From Prevotella sp. UBA5379 (GTDB lineage: Bacteria > Bacteroidota > Bacteroidia > Bacteroidales > Bacteroidaceae): DNA of 64,000 bases. The notes below the pieces were generated by a model, which made no database searches, was not told where the DNA came from, and was given only the letters and a program-made list of their open reading frames with translations. The stretch is from contig DHOX01000092.1 in NCBI GenBank assembly GCA_002409785.1, forward strand, positions 33,387-97,386, written 5' to 3'. This document shows, in pieces, positions 43,046-52,814 of the stretch (within the stretch, counting starts at the first letter, position 1; every line of letters starts with the position of its first letter). The position numbers and the translations under genes were made by a program.

Positions 43046-45727
43046 ATGGACGATAATCAAACAATCGATCAAGACCGGATCCTGAAGATCAACATCGAGG
43101 AAGAGATGAAGACATCCTACATCGACTACTCTATGTCGGTGATTGTAGCTCGTGCCCTTCCAGATGTCCGTGATGGTTTCAAACCTGTACACCGCCGTAT
43201 TCTTTACGGTATGCTCGGAATCGGAAATACCAGTGATAAGCCGTATAAGAAATGTGCGCGTGTAGTAGGAGAAGTACTGGGTAAGTACCATCCTCATGGT
43301 GATTCCTCTGTTTATGGGGCTCTTGTCCGTATGGGCCAGGACTGGAACATGCGTTATCCGCTGGTTGATGGTCAAGGTAATTTCGGTTCCGTAGATGGAG
43401 ATTCTCCCGCAGCCATGCGTTATACGGAATGCAGGCTTTCCAAGATCGGTGAGCATGTCATGGATGATCTGGATAAGGAGACCGTCAACATGACGAATAA
43501 TTTTGATGACACTTTGAAAGAACCCACCGTGATGCCTACCAAGATTCCAAATCTTTTGGTAAATGGTGCCAACGGTATTGCTGTGGGGATGGCCACGAAC
43601 ATTCCCACGCATAATCTCAATGAGGTAATAGATGGTTGCTGCGCCTATATCGACAATCCTGATATTGATCTGGATGGGTTGATGAAATATATCAAGGCTC
43701 CGGATTTTCCAACTGGGGCTTATATATATGGTATCCAGGGTGTGCGTCAGGCTTATGAGACCGGTCGTGGAAGAATCGTGATGCGGGCTAAGGCTAATAT
43801 TGAGAGCGACGAGAGCCATGACAAAATTGTCATTACTGAGATTCCATACGGTGTCAATAAGGCAGAACTTATTGAATATATCGCCGAGTTGGTCAAAGAA
43901 GGAAAGATCCAAGGTATCTCCAATGCAAATGACGAGTCTGGCCGTCAGGGCATGCGGATCGTCATCGATATCAAGAAGGATGCCAATGCGAATGTTATTC
44001 TGAACAAACTGTTCAAGATGACTGCGTTGCAGAGTTCTTTTTCCGTAAACTGTATAGCCTTGGTCAAGGGCCGTCCCCGCTTGCTGAGTCTGAAAGATTG
44101 CGTGAAGTATTTTGTGGAGCATCGTCATGAAGTGACTGTCCGCAGAACACAATATGATCTGAAGAAAGCCCAGGAACGTGCCCACATCCTTGAGGGATTG
44201 ATTATCGCCTGCGACCACATAGATGAGGTAGTACATCTGATCAGGGGGAGCAAGACTCCGCTTGACGCCCAGCATAATCTGGAACAGCGGTTTAACCTGG
44301 ACGAACTTCAGAGTAAGGCTATTGTTGATATGAGGCTTTCCCAGCTTACCGGTCTTCGGATGGATCAGTTACATGCTGAATATAGTGACCTGGAGAAGAA
44401 GATTTCTTATTATCAGCAAATTCTCGATGATCCGGAACTGTGCAAAAAAGTTATGAAAGATGATCTCCGTGAGGTTGAGGAGAAGTTTGGCGATCCCCGC
44501 CGGACCGAAATCAAGTATTCTTCTGAGGAGTTTAACCCGGAAGATTTCTATCCGAATGATCCTGTTGTCATCACTGTCAGTCATTTAGGTTATATCAAGC
44601 GTACTCCGCTCAACCAGTTCCGGGAACAGGCTCGTGGCGGAGTGGGAGCTAAGGGCGCCCGTACCCGTGACAAAGACTTTACGGAATTCATCTATCCGGC
44701 AACCATGCATGAGACCATGTTGCTTTTTACCCGGAAGGGACGTGTCTATTGGCTGAAATGCTACGAGATCCCGGAAGGGGATAAAAATGCCAAGGGACGT
44801 GCCATCCAGAATCTTTTGAATATTGATAAAAATGATCAGGTGAATGCCTTCCTCAGATTAAAAGGATTGCATGATGAAAAATTTATTACTACTCATTATG
44901 TCGTCTTTTCTACTAAGATGGGAACAGTGAAGAAGACCTGCCTGGATCAGTATGCTCATCCTCGTGCCAATGGTGTTATTGCCATTAATATCGTTGATGG
45001 GGATGAGGTCGTAGATGTCCGCCTGACAAATGGCCATAATGAGTTGATTATGGCTAATCGTAATGGACGTGCCGTGCGCTTCAATGAGAATGCCATTCGT
45101 CCTATGGGGCGTACAGCTACGGGAGTACGGGGCATACGACTCGATCCTGATTCGGATGCTTGCATAGGCATGATCGTCATCAATGATCCTGAACAGGAAA
45201 GTGTCATGGTGGTGAGTGAAGAAGGATATGGCAAGCGTTCTTCCGTTGAGGACTATCGTATTACCAACCGGGGAGGAAAGGGTGTGAAAACCTTAACCAT
45301 TACGGAGAAAACCGGCAAACTCGTTGCGATCAAGAACGTGTCGGACAAGAATGATTTGATGATTATTAATAAGAGTGGTATCGTCATCCGACTGGCTGTC
45401 GCTGACGTCCGGATCATGGGCAGGGTTACGCAAGGCGTGCGGCTGATCAATCTTGCTAAGAAAAATGATGTGATCGCCGGTGTCTGCAAGGTCATGAGCA
45501 GTGAGCTTGAAGTTACTGCAGAAGAGGAAAGTCGTGCCTTATGGGCAAAAAAGAGTGAGGAGATCAAACAGGATGGAATTGCGGATGTCGTTTCTGGTGG
45601 CCGTTCGGGATCGGATGATCTTTCTGGCGGAGAAGGATCTGCTGACGGTTCAACTTCCGGTGAGGATGAATCCGATGATGGAGAGAATTCCTCAGATCCT
45701 GGACTACCCAACACGGATTTAGAATAA
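43046..45727 (+). CDS. gyrA: DNA gyrase subunit A
   Basis: Breakage-reunion subunit of gyrase, which introduces negative supercoils. 893 residues: N-terminal winged-helix/tower domain with catalytic Tyr126 in [10 protein letters not shown], quinolone-determining stretch [17 protein letters not shown] (Ser87 and Gly91 equal E. coli Ser83 and Asp87), and a C-terminal six-bladed pinwheel from about 520 with the GyrA-box equivalent [10 protein letters not shown]. The last ~55 residues are a Ser/Gly/Asp/Glu-rich low-complexity tail. ParC is the alternative, but the GyrA-box region and length support GyrA. Preceded by its own promoter; the TPR gene follows 24 bases later. Confidence 0.96.
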   Translation: MDDNQTIDQDRILKINIEEEMKTSYIDYSMSVIVARALPDVRDGFKPVHRRILYGMLGIGNTSDKPYKKCARVVGEVLGKYHPHGDSSVYGALVRMGQDWNMRYPLVDGQGNFGSVDGDSPAAMRYTECRLSKIGEHVMDDLDKETVNMTNNFDDTLKEPTVMPTKIPNLLVNGANGIAVGMATNIPTHNLNEVIDGCCAYIDNPDIDLDGLMKYIKAPDFPTGAYIYGIQGVRQAYETGRGRIVMRAKANIESDESHDKIVITEIPYGVNKAELIEYIAELVKEGKIQGISNANDESGRQGMRIVIDIKKDANANVILNKLFKMTALQSSFSVNCIALVKGRPRLLSLKDCVKYFVEHRHEVTVRRTQYDLKKAQERAHILEGLIIACDHIDEVVHLIRGSKTPLDAQHNLEQRFNLDELQSKAIVDMRLSQLTGLRMDQLHAEYSDLEKKISYYQQILDDPELCKKVMKDDLREVEEKFGDPRRTEIKYSSEEFNPEDFYPNDPVVITVSHLGYIKRTPLNQFREQARGGVGAKGARTRDKDFTEFIYPATMHETMLLFTRKGRVYWLKCYEIPEGDKNAKGRAIQNLLNIDKNDQVNAFLRLKGLHDEKFITTHYVVFSTKMGTVKKTCLDQYAHPRANGVIAINIVDGDEVVDVRLTNGHNELIMANRNGRAVRFNENAIRPMGRTATGVRGIRLDPDSDACIGMIVINDPEQESVMVVSEEGYGKRSSVEDYRITNRGGKGVKTLTITEKTGKLVAIKNVSDKNDLMIINKSGIVIRLAVADVRIMGRVTQGVRLINLAKKNDVIAGVCKVMSSELEVTAEEESRALWAKKSEEIKQDGIADVVSGGRSGSDDLSGGEGSADGSTSGEDESDDGENSSDPGLPNTDLE

Positions 45728-45751
45728 AACAACCTTTAAAGTAAAATAAGT

Positions 45752-46963
45752 ATGAAAAAAAAGTTAATGATTGCGGCTATGATGCTGTTCTGTGCATCTG
45801 CCGTCTTTGCCGGGGATAGTGATGGCCTAAAGACGATCATGAAATCTAAAACCTATGATGAGTGTAAGCAACTTATCGAACAGAACCTGAATTCTCTGGC
45901 CAGTAATGAAGAAAAAGCAAAGGCCTATAATAAACTTTGCGATCTTGCTTTTGCCAAGTATCAGACGGAATCCTCTACGATGGCTACGAACCAGGCAATG
46001 AAGGCTATGGGCAAGAATGGTACTCCGGTTGATACCTTAGGGATGGCTGATGCTGCATATAATGCGATTGAAGCAGGTCTGGAATGTGATAAGTATGACG
46101 AGATGCCTAATGAAAAAGGTAAAGTCAAACCTAAGTTCAAAGATGCTAATTCTACCCGTCTAGGGAGTGCTCGTCTGAATATGATTAATTATGGTGGATA
46201 TTATATGCAAAAAGACCAACCCAAGGCTTTGAAGTACTGGTCCTTGTATTTTGATACGCATGATAACCCATTCTTTAAACCTATTCCGGCCGCAACAGAA
46301 AAACCGTATATCGGACAGGTTGCTTATTTCTCTTCAATCTTTGCCCTGAATGCCAAAGATTATGATAAAGTTGAGAAATATACTGACTTTGCAAAGGGCG
46401 ATTCCACTTATGCAAAACCAGCTTTTGATCTGAAACTTCGTGCCATGAGTTCTACCTTGCAAACAAAAGCTGACTCAGTGAAATTTGCGGAGAAACTCCA
46501 TGTTCTCTTTGCACAGGATCCTACGAATAGTACAGTTCTCGAGAACTTGATCCAGGTGGAATCCAGACTGAATGGCAGAGAGGCCGGCGAAAAAATCATT
46601 GACGATGTGCTTACGAAGGATCCTAAAAATTTCGTGGCTCTGTTTTATAAGGCGAACAACCTGATGATGACTCAGAAATATAATGATGCGATCCCTATTC
46701 TGAAAAGTATTCTGGATACAAATCCTAAGGTCGTTCTCGCATGGTATTCTCTCGCAATCTGCTATTATAACCGGGCCGTCACTTCAAAGGCAACGGCAAG
46801 TTCTAATGTTCTCCTTGATGAGGCCATTAAAGACTATGACAAATGCAAGGAGTTGGATCCTAAGCAGCAACAGGTAAACTGGGGCTACAACCGGTATTCT
46901 GCTTACTATGCCCGTTATGGTGAGGCTGATCCGAAGACCAAAGAAGCTGAAAAAGATAAGTGA
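45752..46963 (+). CDS. Exported TPR-repeat protein 1
   Basis: 403 residues with a signal peptide (MKKKLMIAAMMLFCASAVFA-G) and several TPR-like helix pairs (for example AEKLHVLFAQDPTNSTVLENLI and YNDAIPILKSILDTNPKVVLAWYSLAICYYNRA). Probably periplasmic; no lipobox. Its C-terminal layout, a helix ending in a CYYNRA-type motif, a loop, then a K-x-LDP motif and a final WGYNRYSAYYARYG helix, recurs in the next two genes, so the three appear to be paralogues. It follows gyrA by 24 bases and a terminator follows it, so it is probably read with gyrA. Function unknown; TPRs mediate protein contacts. Confidence 0.82.
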   Translation: MKKKLMIAAMMLFCASAVFAGDSDGLKTIMKSKTYDECKQLIEQNLNSLASNEEKAKAYNKLCDLAFAKYQTESSTMATNQAMKAMGKNGTPVDTLGMADAAYNAIEAGLECDKYDEMPNEKGKVKPKFKDANSTRLGSARLNMINYGGYYMQKDQPKALKYWSLYFDTHDNPFFKPIPAATEKPYIGQVAYFSSIFALNAKDYDKVEKYTDFAKGDSTYAKPAFDLKLRAMSSTLQTKADSVKFAEKLHVLFAQDPTNSTVLENLIQVESRLNGREAGEKIIDDVLTKDPKNFVALFYKANNLMMTQKYNDAIPILKSILDTNPKVVLAWYSLAICYYNRAVTSKATASSNVLLDEAIKDYDKCKELDPKQQQVNWGYNRYSAYYARYGEADPKTKEAEKDK

Positions 46964-46988
46964 TTCTGTACTTATGTAATCATTTGAC

Positions 46989-47024
46989 ACGGGATGGTCT
47001 TTTCAAAAAGGATCATCCCGTTTT
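46989..47024 (+). terminator. Terminator after TPR protein 1
   Basis: 11-bp stem ACGGGATGGTC (46989-46999) / GATCATCCCGT (47011-47021), one G-U pair, 11-base loop, then TTTT. Ends the gyrA-TPR unit. The rest of the 277-base gap to the next gene holds only its promoter. Confidence 0.82.
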
Positions 47025-47188
47025 CTAGTTAAGGCTTTTGAGTCCATAAGTGATTATGACCGGAAAAGGATATTCTGTTCTTATTCGGTCATTTGTTCAT
47101 CTAATAACGGCGATAGATGACAGAATTGAAATAGAAATGCAGATGTTTTGCAATTTGTCTGTTCAATAACCTAACAAAATGGAAAAAA

Positions 47189-47220
47189 TTTGGGGCTTTC
47201 ATGTTTTTTTATTAACTTTG
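47189..47220 (+). promoter_or_regulatory. Promoter of the TPR2-TPR3-helicase operon
   Basis: TTTG at 47189-47192, a 20-base spacer, TAACTTTG at 47213-47220, then ATG at 47241. Confidence 0.75.
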
Positions 47221-47240
47221 TCACCTAATTGATAACAAGC

Positions 47241-48008
47241 ATGAAGAAGGTTATAATTCCTTTTTTCTTGATTTTCTGCGTCGTTTCTCTGAAAAGTCAA
47301 GAGAAATCCGATTTTCCGAAAACGGGGCAGCAATCTTTAGAGGCTTCTCGAAAAGCTTACGGAAAAGGTTATTATAACCTTGCTCAATATTATGCTGACC
47401 TTGCTCTTAAGGACAGTTCAGTAGCTGAACGGGCGGCTGAGATTAAAATTGGATGTATGGAGCATCTCATGAAAGATAGCGCTGATTCCACTAAATTTAT
47501 TATTGCTGCTCTTGAACTCCACAGGATGGACCCTAAAGATCTGGCGTTCTTTAAACCTTTGTTGGACTATTATTCGAGTCCGGGGCATATAAGCGAGATG
47601 GAGGATTTTATTGATGATGAACTCCGTGAAAATCCGGCGGACAAGAAGATTTGGGCCTTGAAGGGTGAGATGCAGATGCGGAAGCACCGATGGGATGAAG
47701 CCATCGGCAGTTACCAGCAATCTGTTGAATTAGACAGTTCATTTGTCGAAGCTATTTATAATGTGGGGATTTGCTATTCTTCCAAGGCTATGGATTTGAA
47801 AGATTCTTTGCAAGATAGTCATGGCAGATTAGATAAAAATAACAAGGAAAAAGTGTTGGCTGTATTTGAATGCAGCAAGAATTATTTGGAAAAAGCCCGG
47901 GTGCTGGACCCCGTTTACAAGACAGTAGACTGGAGAAAGGCTCTTTATCAGGTATACTACATACTGGGGGAAAAGAAAAAGGCTCGGGAAGTTAAGTCTT
48001 TATTATGA
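47241..48008 (+). CDS. Exported TPR-repeat protein 2
   Basis: 255 residues from ATG 47241 (a TTG at 47229 would add four residues and is less likely). Signal peptide MKKVIIPFFLIFCVVSLKS, then TPR-like repeats, including YYNLAQYYADLALKDSS and RWDEAIGSYQQSVELDSSFVEAIYNVGICYSSKA. The C-terminal pattern, GICYSSKA then KARVLDPVYKTVDWRKALY and a closing YYILGEKKKAREV helix, parallels TPR proteins 1 and 3. First gene of an operon; its TGA overlaps the next ATG by four bases, so it is translationally coupled to TPR protein 3. Function unknown. Confidence 0.82.
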   Translation: MKKVIIPFFLIFCVVSLKSQEKSDFPKTGQQSLEASRKAYGKGYYNLAQYYADLALKDSSVAERAAEIKIGCMEHLMKDSADSTKFIIAALELHRMDPKDLAFFKPLLDYYSSPGHISEMEDFIDDELRENPADKKIWALKGEMQMRKHRWDEAIGSYQQSVELDSSFVEAIYNVGICYSSKAMDLKDSLQDSHGRLDKNNKEKVLAVFECSKNYLEKARVLDPVYKTVDWRKALYQVYYILGEKKKAREVKSLL

Positions 48009-49294
48009 TGAAAGACAGATTGTGTAATAGGAGGAGATTGTGGATGAGGATACACTGGAAATATCTTTTACTTTGTCTGGCCTGTGCCTTATGTGCGGGG
48101 AATGCCTTTGGTCAGAAAAAGGCAATTTCTGCAGCGCGTGATTTGCTGAAATCAGGGAAAAATCTTGATGCGGCCCAACAGTCAATGGAAAAACTCCTGG
48201 ATGATTCTGCCAACCGGCAGAACGAGAAGATATGGACTACTCTGTATGATGTGTTGCATAAACAGTATGAACAGGGGAATGAGCAGCTTTATCTGAAACA
48301 ACAATATGATACTACAGCTCTTTTTATGAAGACACGGAGGCTATTTCAAGTAGCCGTCAGTCTGGATTCTCTTGAAGCATCTTCACATAAAGGGAAAAGA
48401 GAAAAGGTGAAATTTAAATTTCGGGATGTCCATGCCCAGTTTCTGAATATGATTCGGCCGAATCTCTATAACGGCGGTCTCTATTTTATTCATAAACAGA
48501 ATTATAAGGATGGATATGACTTTCTTACCTCTTATATCTCATGCGCGCGGGAATCTTTATTCCGGAAATATAAATATGCTGATACCGATCATCAGTTGCC
48601 GGTAGCTGCCTACTGGGCTGTCTATTGCGGATATAAGATGAGGGACCCTAAAGCAACGCTTCATCATGCTTATCTGGCATTGAAAGATACAGCTCATTAT
48701 GTTTATATGTTGCAATATTTAGCAGATACTTATCGCCTGGAGGGGGATACGGCACGATATGTCAGTTCCTTGAGGGAGGGTTTTTCCAAATATCCTTCTT
48801 TTCCGTTTTTTTTCCCGCGTCTGGTGGATTATGATGTCAAACAGGGAAATTATAAGGCTGCTATAGAGACAACTGATCGAGCTTTGAAGGAACGTCCCAA
48901 ATCACTGATCTACCGTTTTACGAAAAGTACCCTGCTATTGAATACCCAGCAGTATCCGGCATGTATTGACCTCTGTGATTCAATTCTTGCTGATACCAAG
49001 AATTTTTCCAAGGATAGTCTGAAAGCTCATCCGGCTATAGCAGGTGCTTATTTGAATGCAGGCCTGGCCTATTTTAACCAGGCTGTAGAGTTGGACAAAA
49101 GTATGTCCACATCCAGGAAAGAACGGAACAGGATGTTGGAATACTATCGTAAGGCACTTCCTTATCTGGTTCATTACCGCGAACTGGAACCTGAAGATAA
49201 GTCCAAATGGGCTTTGCCGCTATATACGATCTATCTCAACTTGAATATGGGCAAAGAATTTGACGAAATTGATAAACTATTGGAAAATAAGTAA
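48005..49294 (+). CDS. Exported TPR-repeat protein 3
   Basis: 429 residues. A long N-terminal signal region (MMKDRLCNRRRLWMRIHWKYLLLCLACALCAG would be split near GNAFG-QKK), with two adjacent ATGs at 48005 and 48008. The rest is helical TPR-like sequence, with clear units at GNYKAAIETTDRALKERPKSLI and YFNQAVELDKSM. C-terminus again shows the family arrangement: AYFNQAVEL, a short basic loop, RKALPYLVHYRELEPEDKSKW and YTIYLNLNMGKEFDEIDKLL. It overlaps TPR protein 2 by ATGA and abuts the helicase start with no gap (TAA then ATG), an arrangement that implies coupled synthesis. Confidence 0.8.
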   Translation: MMKDRLCNRRRLWMRIHWKYLLLCLACALCAGNAFGQKKAISAARDLLKSGKNLDAAQQSMEKLLDDSANRQNEKIWTTLYDVLHKQYEQGNEQLYLKQQYDTTALFMKTRRLFQVAVSLDSLEASSHKGKREKVKFKFRDVHAQFLNMIRPNLYNGGLYFIHKQNYKDGYDFLTSYISCARESLFRKYKYADTDHQLPVAAYWAVYCGYKMRDPKATLHHAYLALKDTAHYVYMLQYLADTYRLEGDTARYVSSLREGFSKYPSFPFFFPRLVDYDVKQGNYKAAIETTDRALKERPKSLIYRFTKSTLLLNTQQYPACIDLCDSILADTKNFSKDSLKAHPAIAGAYLNAGLAYFNQAVELDKSMSTSRKERNRMLEYYRKALPYLVHYRELEPEDKSKWALPLYTIYLNLNMGKEFDEIDKLLENK

Positions 49295-50632
49295 ATGCAA
49301 AATATTGATTCGATAACCCGGAAATTAAATATTACCTTAAATGCCATGCAGGAGGCAGCGCAGAAGGCCATCCTGCACTCTGAGGAAGATGTCGTAATCC
49401 TTTCACCCACAGGGTCGGGGAAGACACTGGCCTATCTCTTGCCCCTTGTACAACTGCTTGACTACTCGAGTGACAAGCTCCAGGCTATCGTTATCGTTCC
49501 CGGACGTGAACTGGCTTTGCAGTCGGCTTCTGTTCTGGAGAGTATGGGAACGGGTATCAGGACGATGGCCTGCTATGGAGGCCGGACGGCTATGGAGGAA
49601 CATCGTAAATTGAAAGAGAGAAAACCTCAGATCCTCTTCGGAACTCCCGGGCGGCTGAATGATCATCTGATGAAAGGGAATATTTCTGCAACCAATGTAC
49701 ATTTCCTTGTTATTGATGAATTTGATAAATGTCTGGATATGGGCTTTGAGGAAGAGATGAGCATCCTGATAGGTAAACTCCCTTTCGTGCAACGGCATAT
49801 ATTACTTTCCGCAACAGAGGCGGAACAACTTCCTTCTTTCTTAAAACTATCCCCAAAGGAAAGGCAGCCGATACGTGTTGACTTCCGAGAGAGAGAAGAA
49901 CAGGTTCCGGACAGGGTGCGGATCTATAAGGTGAGATCTCAGGAGAAAGATAAACTAAGTACGCTTCAACTCCTCTTGTTGGCATTGGGGAATGAGAGCT
50001 CTATTGTTTTTGTGAATTTTCGTGATTCTGTAGAGCGAGTGAGTCAATTTCTGGCAGAAAAAGGGTTTATTATCAGTTCATTTCATGGAGGCATGGAACA
50101 AAAGGAGCGGGAAATGGCTCTGTATAAGTTTGCTAATGGAAGTGCAACGGTTCTTGTGAGCACAAACCTGGCTTCACGAGGGCTCGATATCTTACATATT
50201 GATAATATCATTCATTATCATCTCCCCGAAACGGAGGATGATTTTGTTCATCGGGTGGGAAGGACTGCACGCTGGAAGTGTTCCGGTCGCTCGTTCTTCC
50301 TCCTTGGTCCTGAAGAACAGGTTCCGGAATATGTGGATGCAGAAGTGGATGATTTTCCTTTGTCTCCTGATTTGCAAGAGAAGAAACCCGCTTTGCCGAA
50401 GATGTCTATGGTCTATATCGGCAAGGGTAAGAAAGATAAGGTATCAAGAGGTGATATCGTGGGGTTCCTTTGTAAGAAGGGGGGCTTGAAGGGAGAGGAA
50501 ATCGGCAGGATAGATGTTTTTGACCGCTATGCTTATGCTGCTGTTTCCCGATCCAAACTTCATCAGGTTCTCCGGCAGACACAGGGCGAAAAAATAAAGG
50601 GCGTTCATACCGTCGTAGAAGAGGTCAGGTAA
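49295..50632 (+). CDS. DbpA-like DEAD-box RNA helicase
   Basis: ATP-dependent RNA helicase; 445 residues. Motifs: Q-like IDSITRKLNITLNAMQEAAQ, Walker A SPTGSGKT (37-44), PGRELA, TPGRL, motif II as DEFD (141-144) in place of DEAD, SAT in LLSATEAEQ, then the second RecA domain with FVNFRDSVERVSQFL, STNLASRGLDI and HRVGRTAR. The C-terminal ~75 residues (MSMVYIGKGKKDKVSRGDIVGFLCKK onward, in shorter units) match the DbpA RNA-binding fold that recognises a 23S rRNA hairpin in E. coli, so a role in 50S assembly is the best inference. Immediately downstream of TPR protein 3. Confidence 0.88.
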   Translation: MQNIDSITRKLNITLNAMQEAAQKAILHSEEDVVILSPTGSGKTLAYLLPLVQLLDYSSDKLQAIVIVPGRELALQSASVLESMGTGIRTMACYGGRTAMEEHRKLKERKPQILFGTPGRLNDHLMKGNISATNVHFLVIDEFDKCLDMGFEEEMSILIGKLPFVQRHILLSATEAEQLPSFLKLSPKERQPIRVDFREREEQVPDRVRIYKVRSQEKDKLSTLQLLLLALGNESSIVFVNFRDSVERVSQFLAEKGFIISSFHGGMEQKEREMALYKFANGSATVLVSTNLASRGLDILHIDNIIHYHLPETEDDFVHRVGRTARWKCSGRSFFLLGPEEQVPEYVDAEVDDFPLSPDLQEKKPALPKMSMVYIGKGKKDKVSRGDIVGFLCKKGGLKGEEIGRIDVFDRYAYAAVSRSKLHQVLRQTQGEKIKGVHTVVEEVR

Positions 50633-50794
50633 TGGTACTGCCTGTTTGATTCATAGAATCATCCTTGCTTCGTGACGTTATGATGACGAATAAAGAAATA
50701 AAAACTGAGAATCAATTTCTGAAGTTGAAAAATAACAGATATCAGATCTGAAGATCATTCAGAAGATATAACTTAAATTTTAATATTTATTCAG

Positions 50795-51862
50795 ATGAAG
50801 AAGTACAACTTTAATCCAGGTCCAGCAATGCTTCCACGTGAAGTAATTGAAAACACTGCAAAGCAGATTTTAAATTTCAATGGTTCAGGTCTTTCATTGA
50901 TGGAGATTAGCCACCGTTCCAGTGACTTCCAGGCTGTCGTTGACGAGAGTGAAGCACTGATCAAAGAATTGCTCAATATCCCTGACGGATATTCGGTTCT
51001 CTTTCTCGGTGGTGGTGCTTCGACGCAATTTATGGAGATACCAGCCAATTTCCTGATCAAGAAAGCCGCTTATTTGAATACGGGAAGTTGGGCTGCCAAG
51101 GCCGAAAAGGAGGCTCATCATTTCGGCGAGACTGTTGAGGTGGCTTCCTCAAAAGAAGCTAACTATACCTATATTCCGAAAGAATTCAGCATTCCTGCTG
51201 ATGCCGATTATCTGCATATCACGACTAACAATACAATCTATGGCACTGAAATCCGCAAGGATCTTGATTCGCCTATTCCTTTGATTGCGGATATGAGTTC
51301 AGATATTATGAGCCGTCCGGTAGATGTAAGCAAATATGATGCAATCTATGCTGGTGCCCAGAAGAATCTGTCTACTGCAGGAGTTACGCTGATCATTGTC
51401 AAGAACGACAAACTTGGACGTGCTCCTCGTGAGTTGCCTACGATGATTGACTATCGTACTCATGTAAAGAAAGGCTCTATGTTCAACACTCCTCCTGTCG
51501 TTCCTATCTATTGCCTGCTTGAGACCATGCGCTGGGTGAAGAAGGAAGGTGGCGTCAAGGAGATGGACCGCCGGGCTCATGAGCGTGCGAAGATCCTGTA
51601 TGGTGAGATTGATCGTAACAAACTCTTTCGTGGTACGACCAAGGAAGAAGACCGTTCCTTGATGAATATCTGTTTCGTGATGAATTATGACTATAAGAAT
51701 CTTGAAAAACCGTTCCTTGATTTTGCTTCAGCTCGTGGCATCGTTGGTATTAAAGGACACCGTTCTGTCGGTGGTTTCCGTGCTAGTTGCTACAACGCAA
51801 TGACAGTGGAAGGGGTTAATGTTTTGGTCAAGGCAATGAAAGATTTCGAAGCTGAACAGTAA
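50795..51862 (+). CDS. serC: Phosphoserine aminotransferase
   Basis: PLP enzyme that transaminates 3-phosphohydroxypyruvate with glutamate to phosphoserine; also used in pyridoxal phosphate synthesis in some bacteria. 355 residues: N-terminal [31 protein letters not shown], the PLP-binding lysine in [13 protein letters not shown], and the C-terminal [16 protein letters not shown]. Length matches SerC (about 360). First gene of a four-gene unit with serA (16-base gap), DUF1015 and a YigZ-type gene. No exact TAnnTTTG promoter was found in the 162 bases upstream, which contain a short GATTC-ATA-GAATC dyad. Confidence 0.96.
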   Translation: MKKYNFNPGPAMLPREVIENTAKQILNFNGSGLSLMEISHRSSDFQAVVDESEALIKELLNIPDGYSVLFLGGGASTQFMEIPANFLIKKAAYLNTGSWAAKAEKEAHHFGETVEVASSKEANYTYIPKEFSIPADADYLHITTNNTIYGTEIRKDLDSPIPLIADMSSDIMSRPVDVSKYDAIYAGAQKNLSTAGVTLIIVKNDKLGRAPRELPTMIDYRTHVKKGSMFNTPPVVPIYCLLETMRWVKKEGGVKEMDRRAHERAKILYGEIDRNKLFRGTTKEEDRSLMNICFVMNYDYKNLEKPFLDFASARGIVGIKGHRSVGGFRASCYNAMTVEGVNVLVKAMKDFEAEQ

Positions 51863-51878
51863 ATAAGAAATAATAATA

Positions 51879-52799
51879 ATGAAAAAAATATTAGTTGCAA
51901 CGGTAAAACCTTTTGCCCCCTTAGCTGTAGAAGGAATCAGGAAAGAAGTCAAAGAGGCGGGCAATGAACTGGTCCTGCTCGAAAAGTATACTGATCGGTC
52001 ACAGCTTTTAAAGACTGTAGCCGATGCGGAGGGCATGATTGTCCGTTCGGATAAGATTGATGCAGAAGTACTGGATGCTGCAAAAAACTTGAAGATCATT
52101 GTCCGTGCGGGTGCCGGTTATGATACTATTGATCTGGCTCATGCCAAGTCCAACGGGGTCATCGTGGAGAATACGCCGGGACAGAACGCCAATGCAGTGG
52201 CTGAACTTGTGTTTGGACTGCTGGTGTACATGCTTCGTAATTTTTATAACGGGAAACCGGGAACGGAACTTAAAGGTAAAAGGCTGGGACTCCTGGCTTT
52301 TGGTAATGTGGCACGGAATGTAGCACGTATTGCAAAAGGCTTTGGCATGGAGATCTCTGCTTATGATGAGTTCTGTCCTGCTGTTAATATTGAGGCTGCT
52401 GGTGTCCGTGCTTGTAAGACTAAGGAAGAACTTTTCCATAACAGTGATATCGTGAGCTTGCATATCCCGGCTACTTCTGAGACGGTTGGCAGTATTAACT
52501 ACGAACTCGTTAATCTGATGCCGGAGAATGGAATTCTGGTCAATGCAGCTCGTACTGAGATTATCAATGAACCTGAATTACTCCGCCTGCTTGCAGATCG
52601 TTCTGATTTGAAGTACATCACAGACTTGAAACCTGCTGCTGTAGCTGATTTCGAGAAATTCGGAAACCGGTTCTTTACGACACCCAAAAAGATGGGGGCC
52701 CAGACGGCTGAGGCAAATATCAATGCGGGGGTTGCTGCGGCTAAGCAGATAGATGCTTTCTTGAAAGATGGAAGTGTGAAATTTCAAGTCAACAAATAA
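51879..52799 (+). CDS. serA: 3-phosphoglycerate dehydrogenase, short lysine type
   Basis: Oxidises 3-phosphoglycerate to 3-phosphohydroxypyruvate, the first step of serine synthesis. 306 residues, with no ACT or ASB regulatory domain, so a short type III enzyme. Seen: substrate-side RAGAGYDTIDL, ENTPGQNANAVAEL, the nucleotide-binding segment LLAFGNVARNVARIAKGFG (first Gly position altered), and VNAARTEIIN. Where related dehydrogenases have the catalytic TPHIG histidine, this one has TPKKMGAQT (Lys270, Lys271), as I recall for the lysine-dependent type III group found in Bacteroidetes and Entamoeba. The serC and DUF1015 neighbours strengthen the call. Confidence 0.93.
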   Translation: MKKILVATVKPFAPLAVEGIRKEVKEAGNELVLLEKYTDRSQLLKTVADAEGMIVRSDKIDAEVLDAAKNLKIIVRAGAGYDTIDLAHAKSNGVIVENTPGQNANAVAELVFGLLVYMLRNFYNGKPGTELKGKRLGLLAFGNVARNVARIAKGFGMEISAYDEFCPAVNIEAAGVRACKTKEELFHNSDIVSLHIPATSETVGSINYELVNLMPENGILVNAARTEIINEPELLRLLADRSDLKYITDLKPAAVADFEKFGNRFFTTPKKMGAQTAEANINAGVAAAKQIDAFLKDGSVKFQVNK

Positions 52800-52814
52800 T
52801 TCCAAACACTGATA

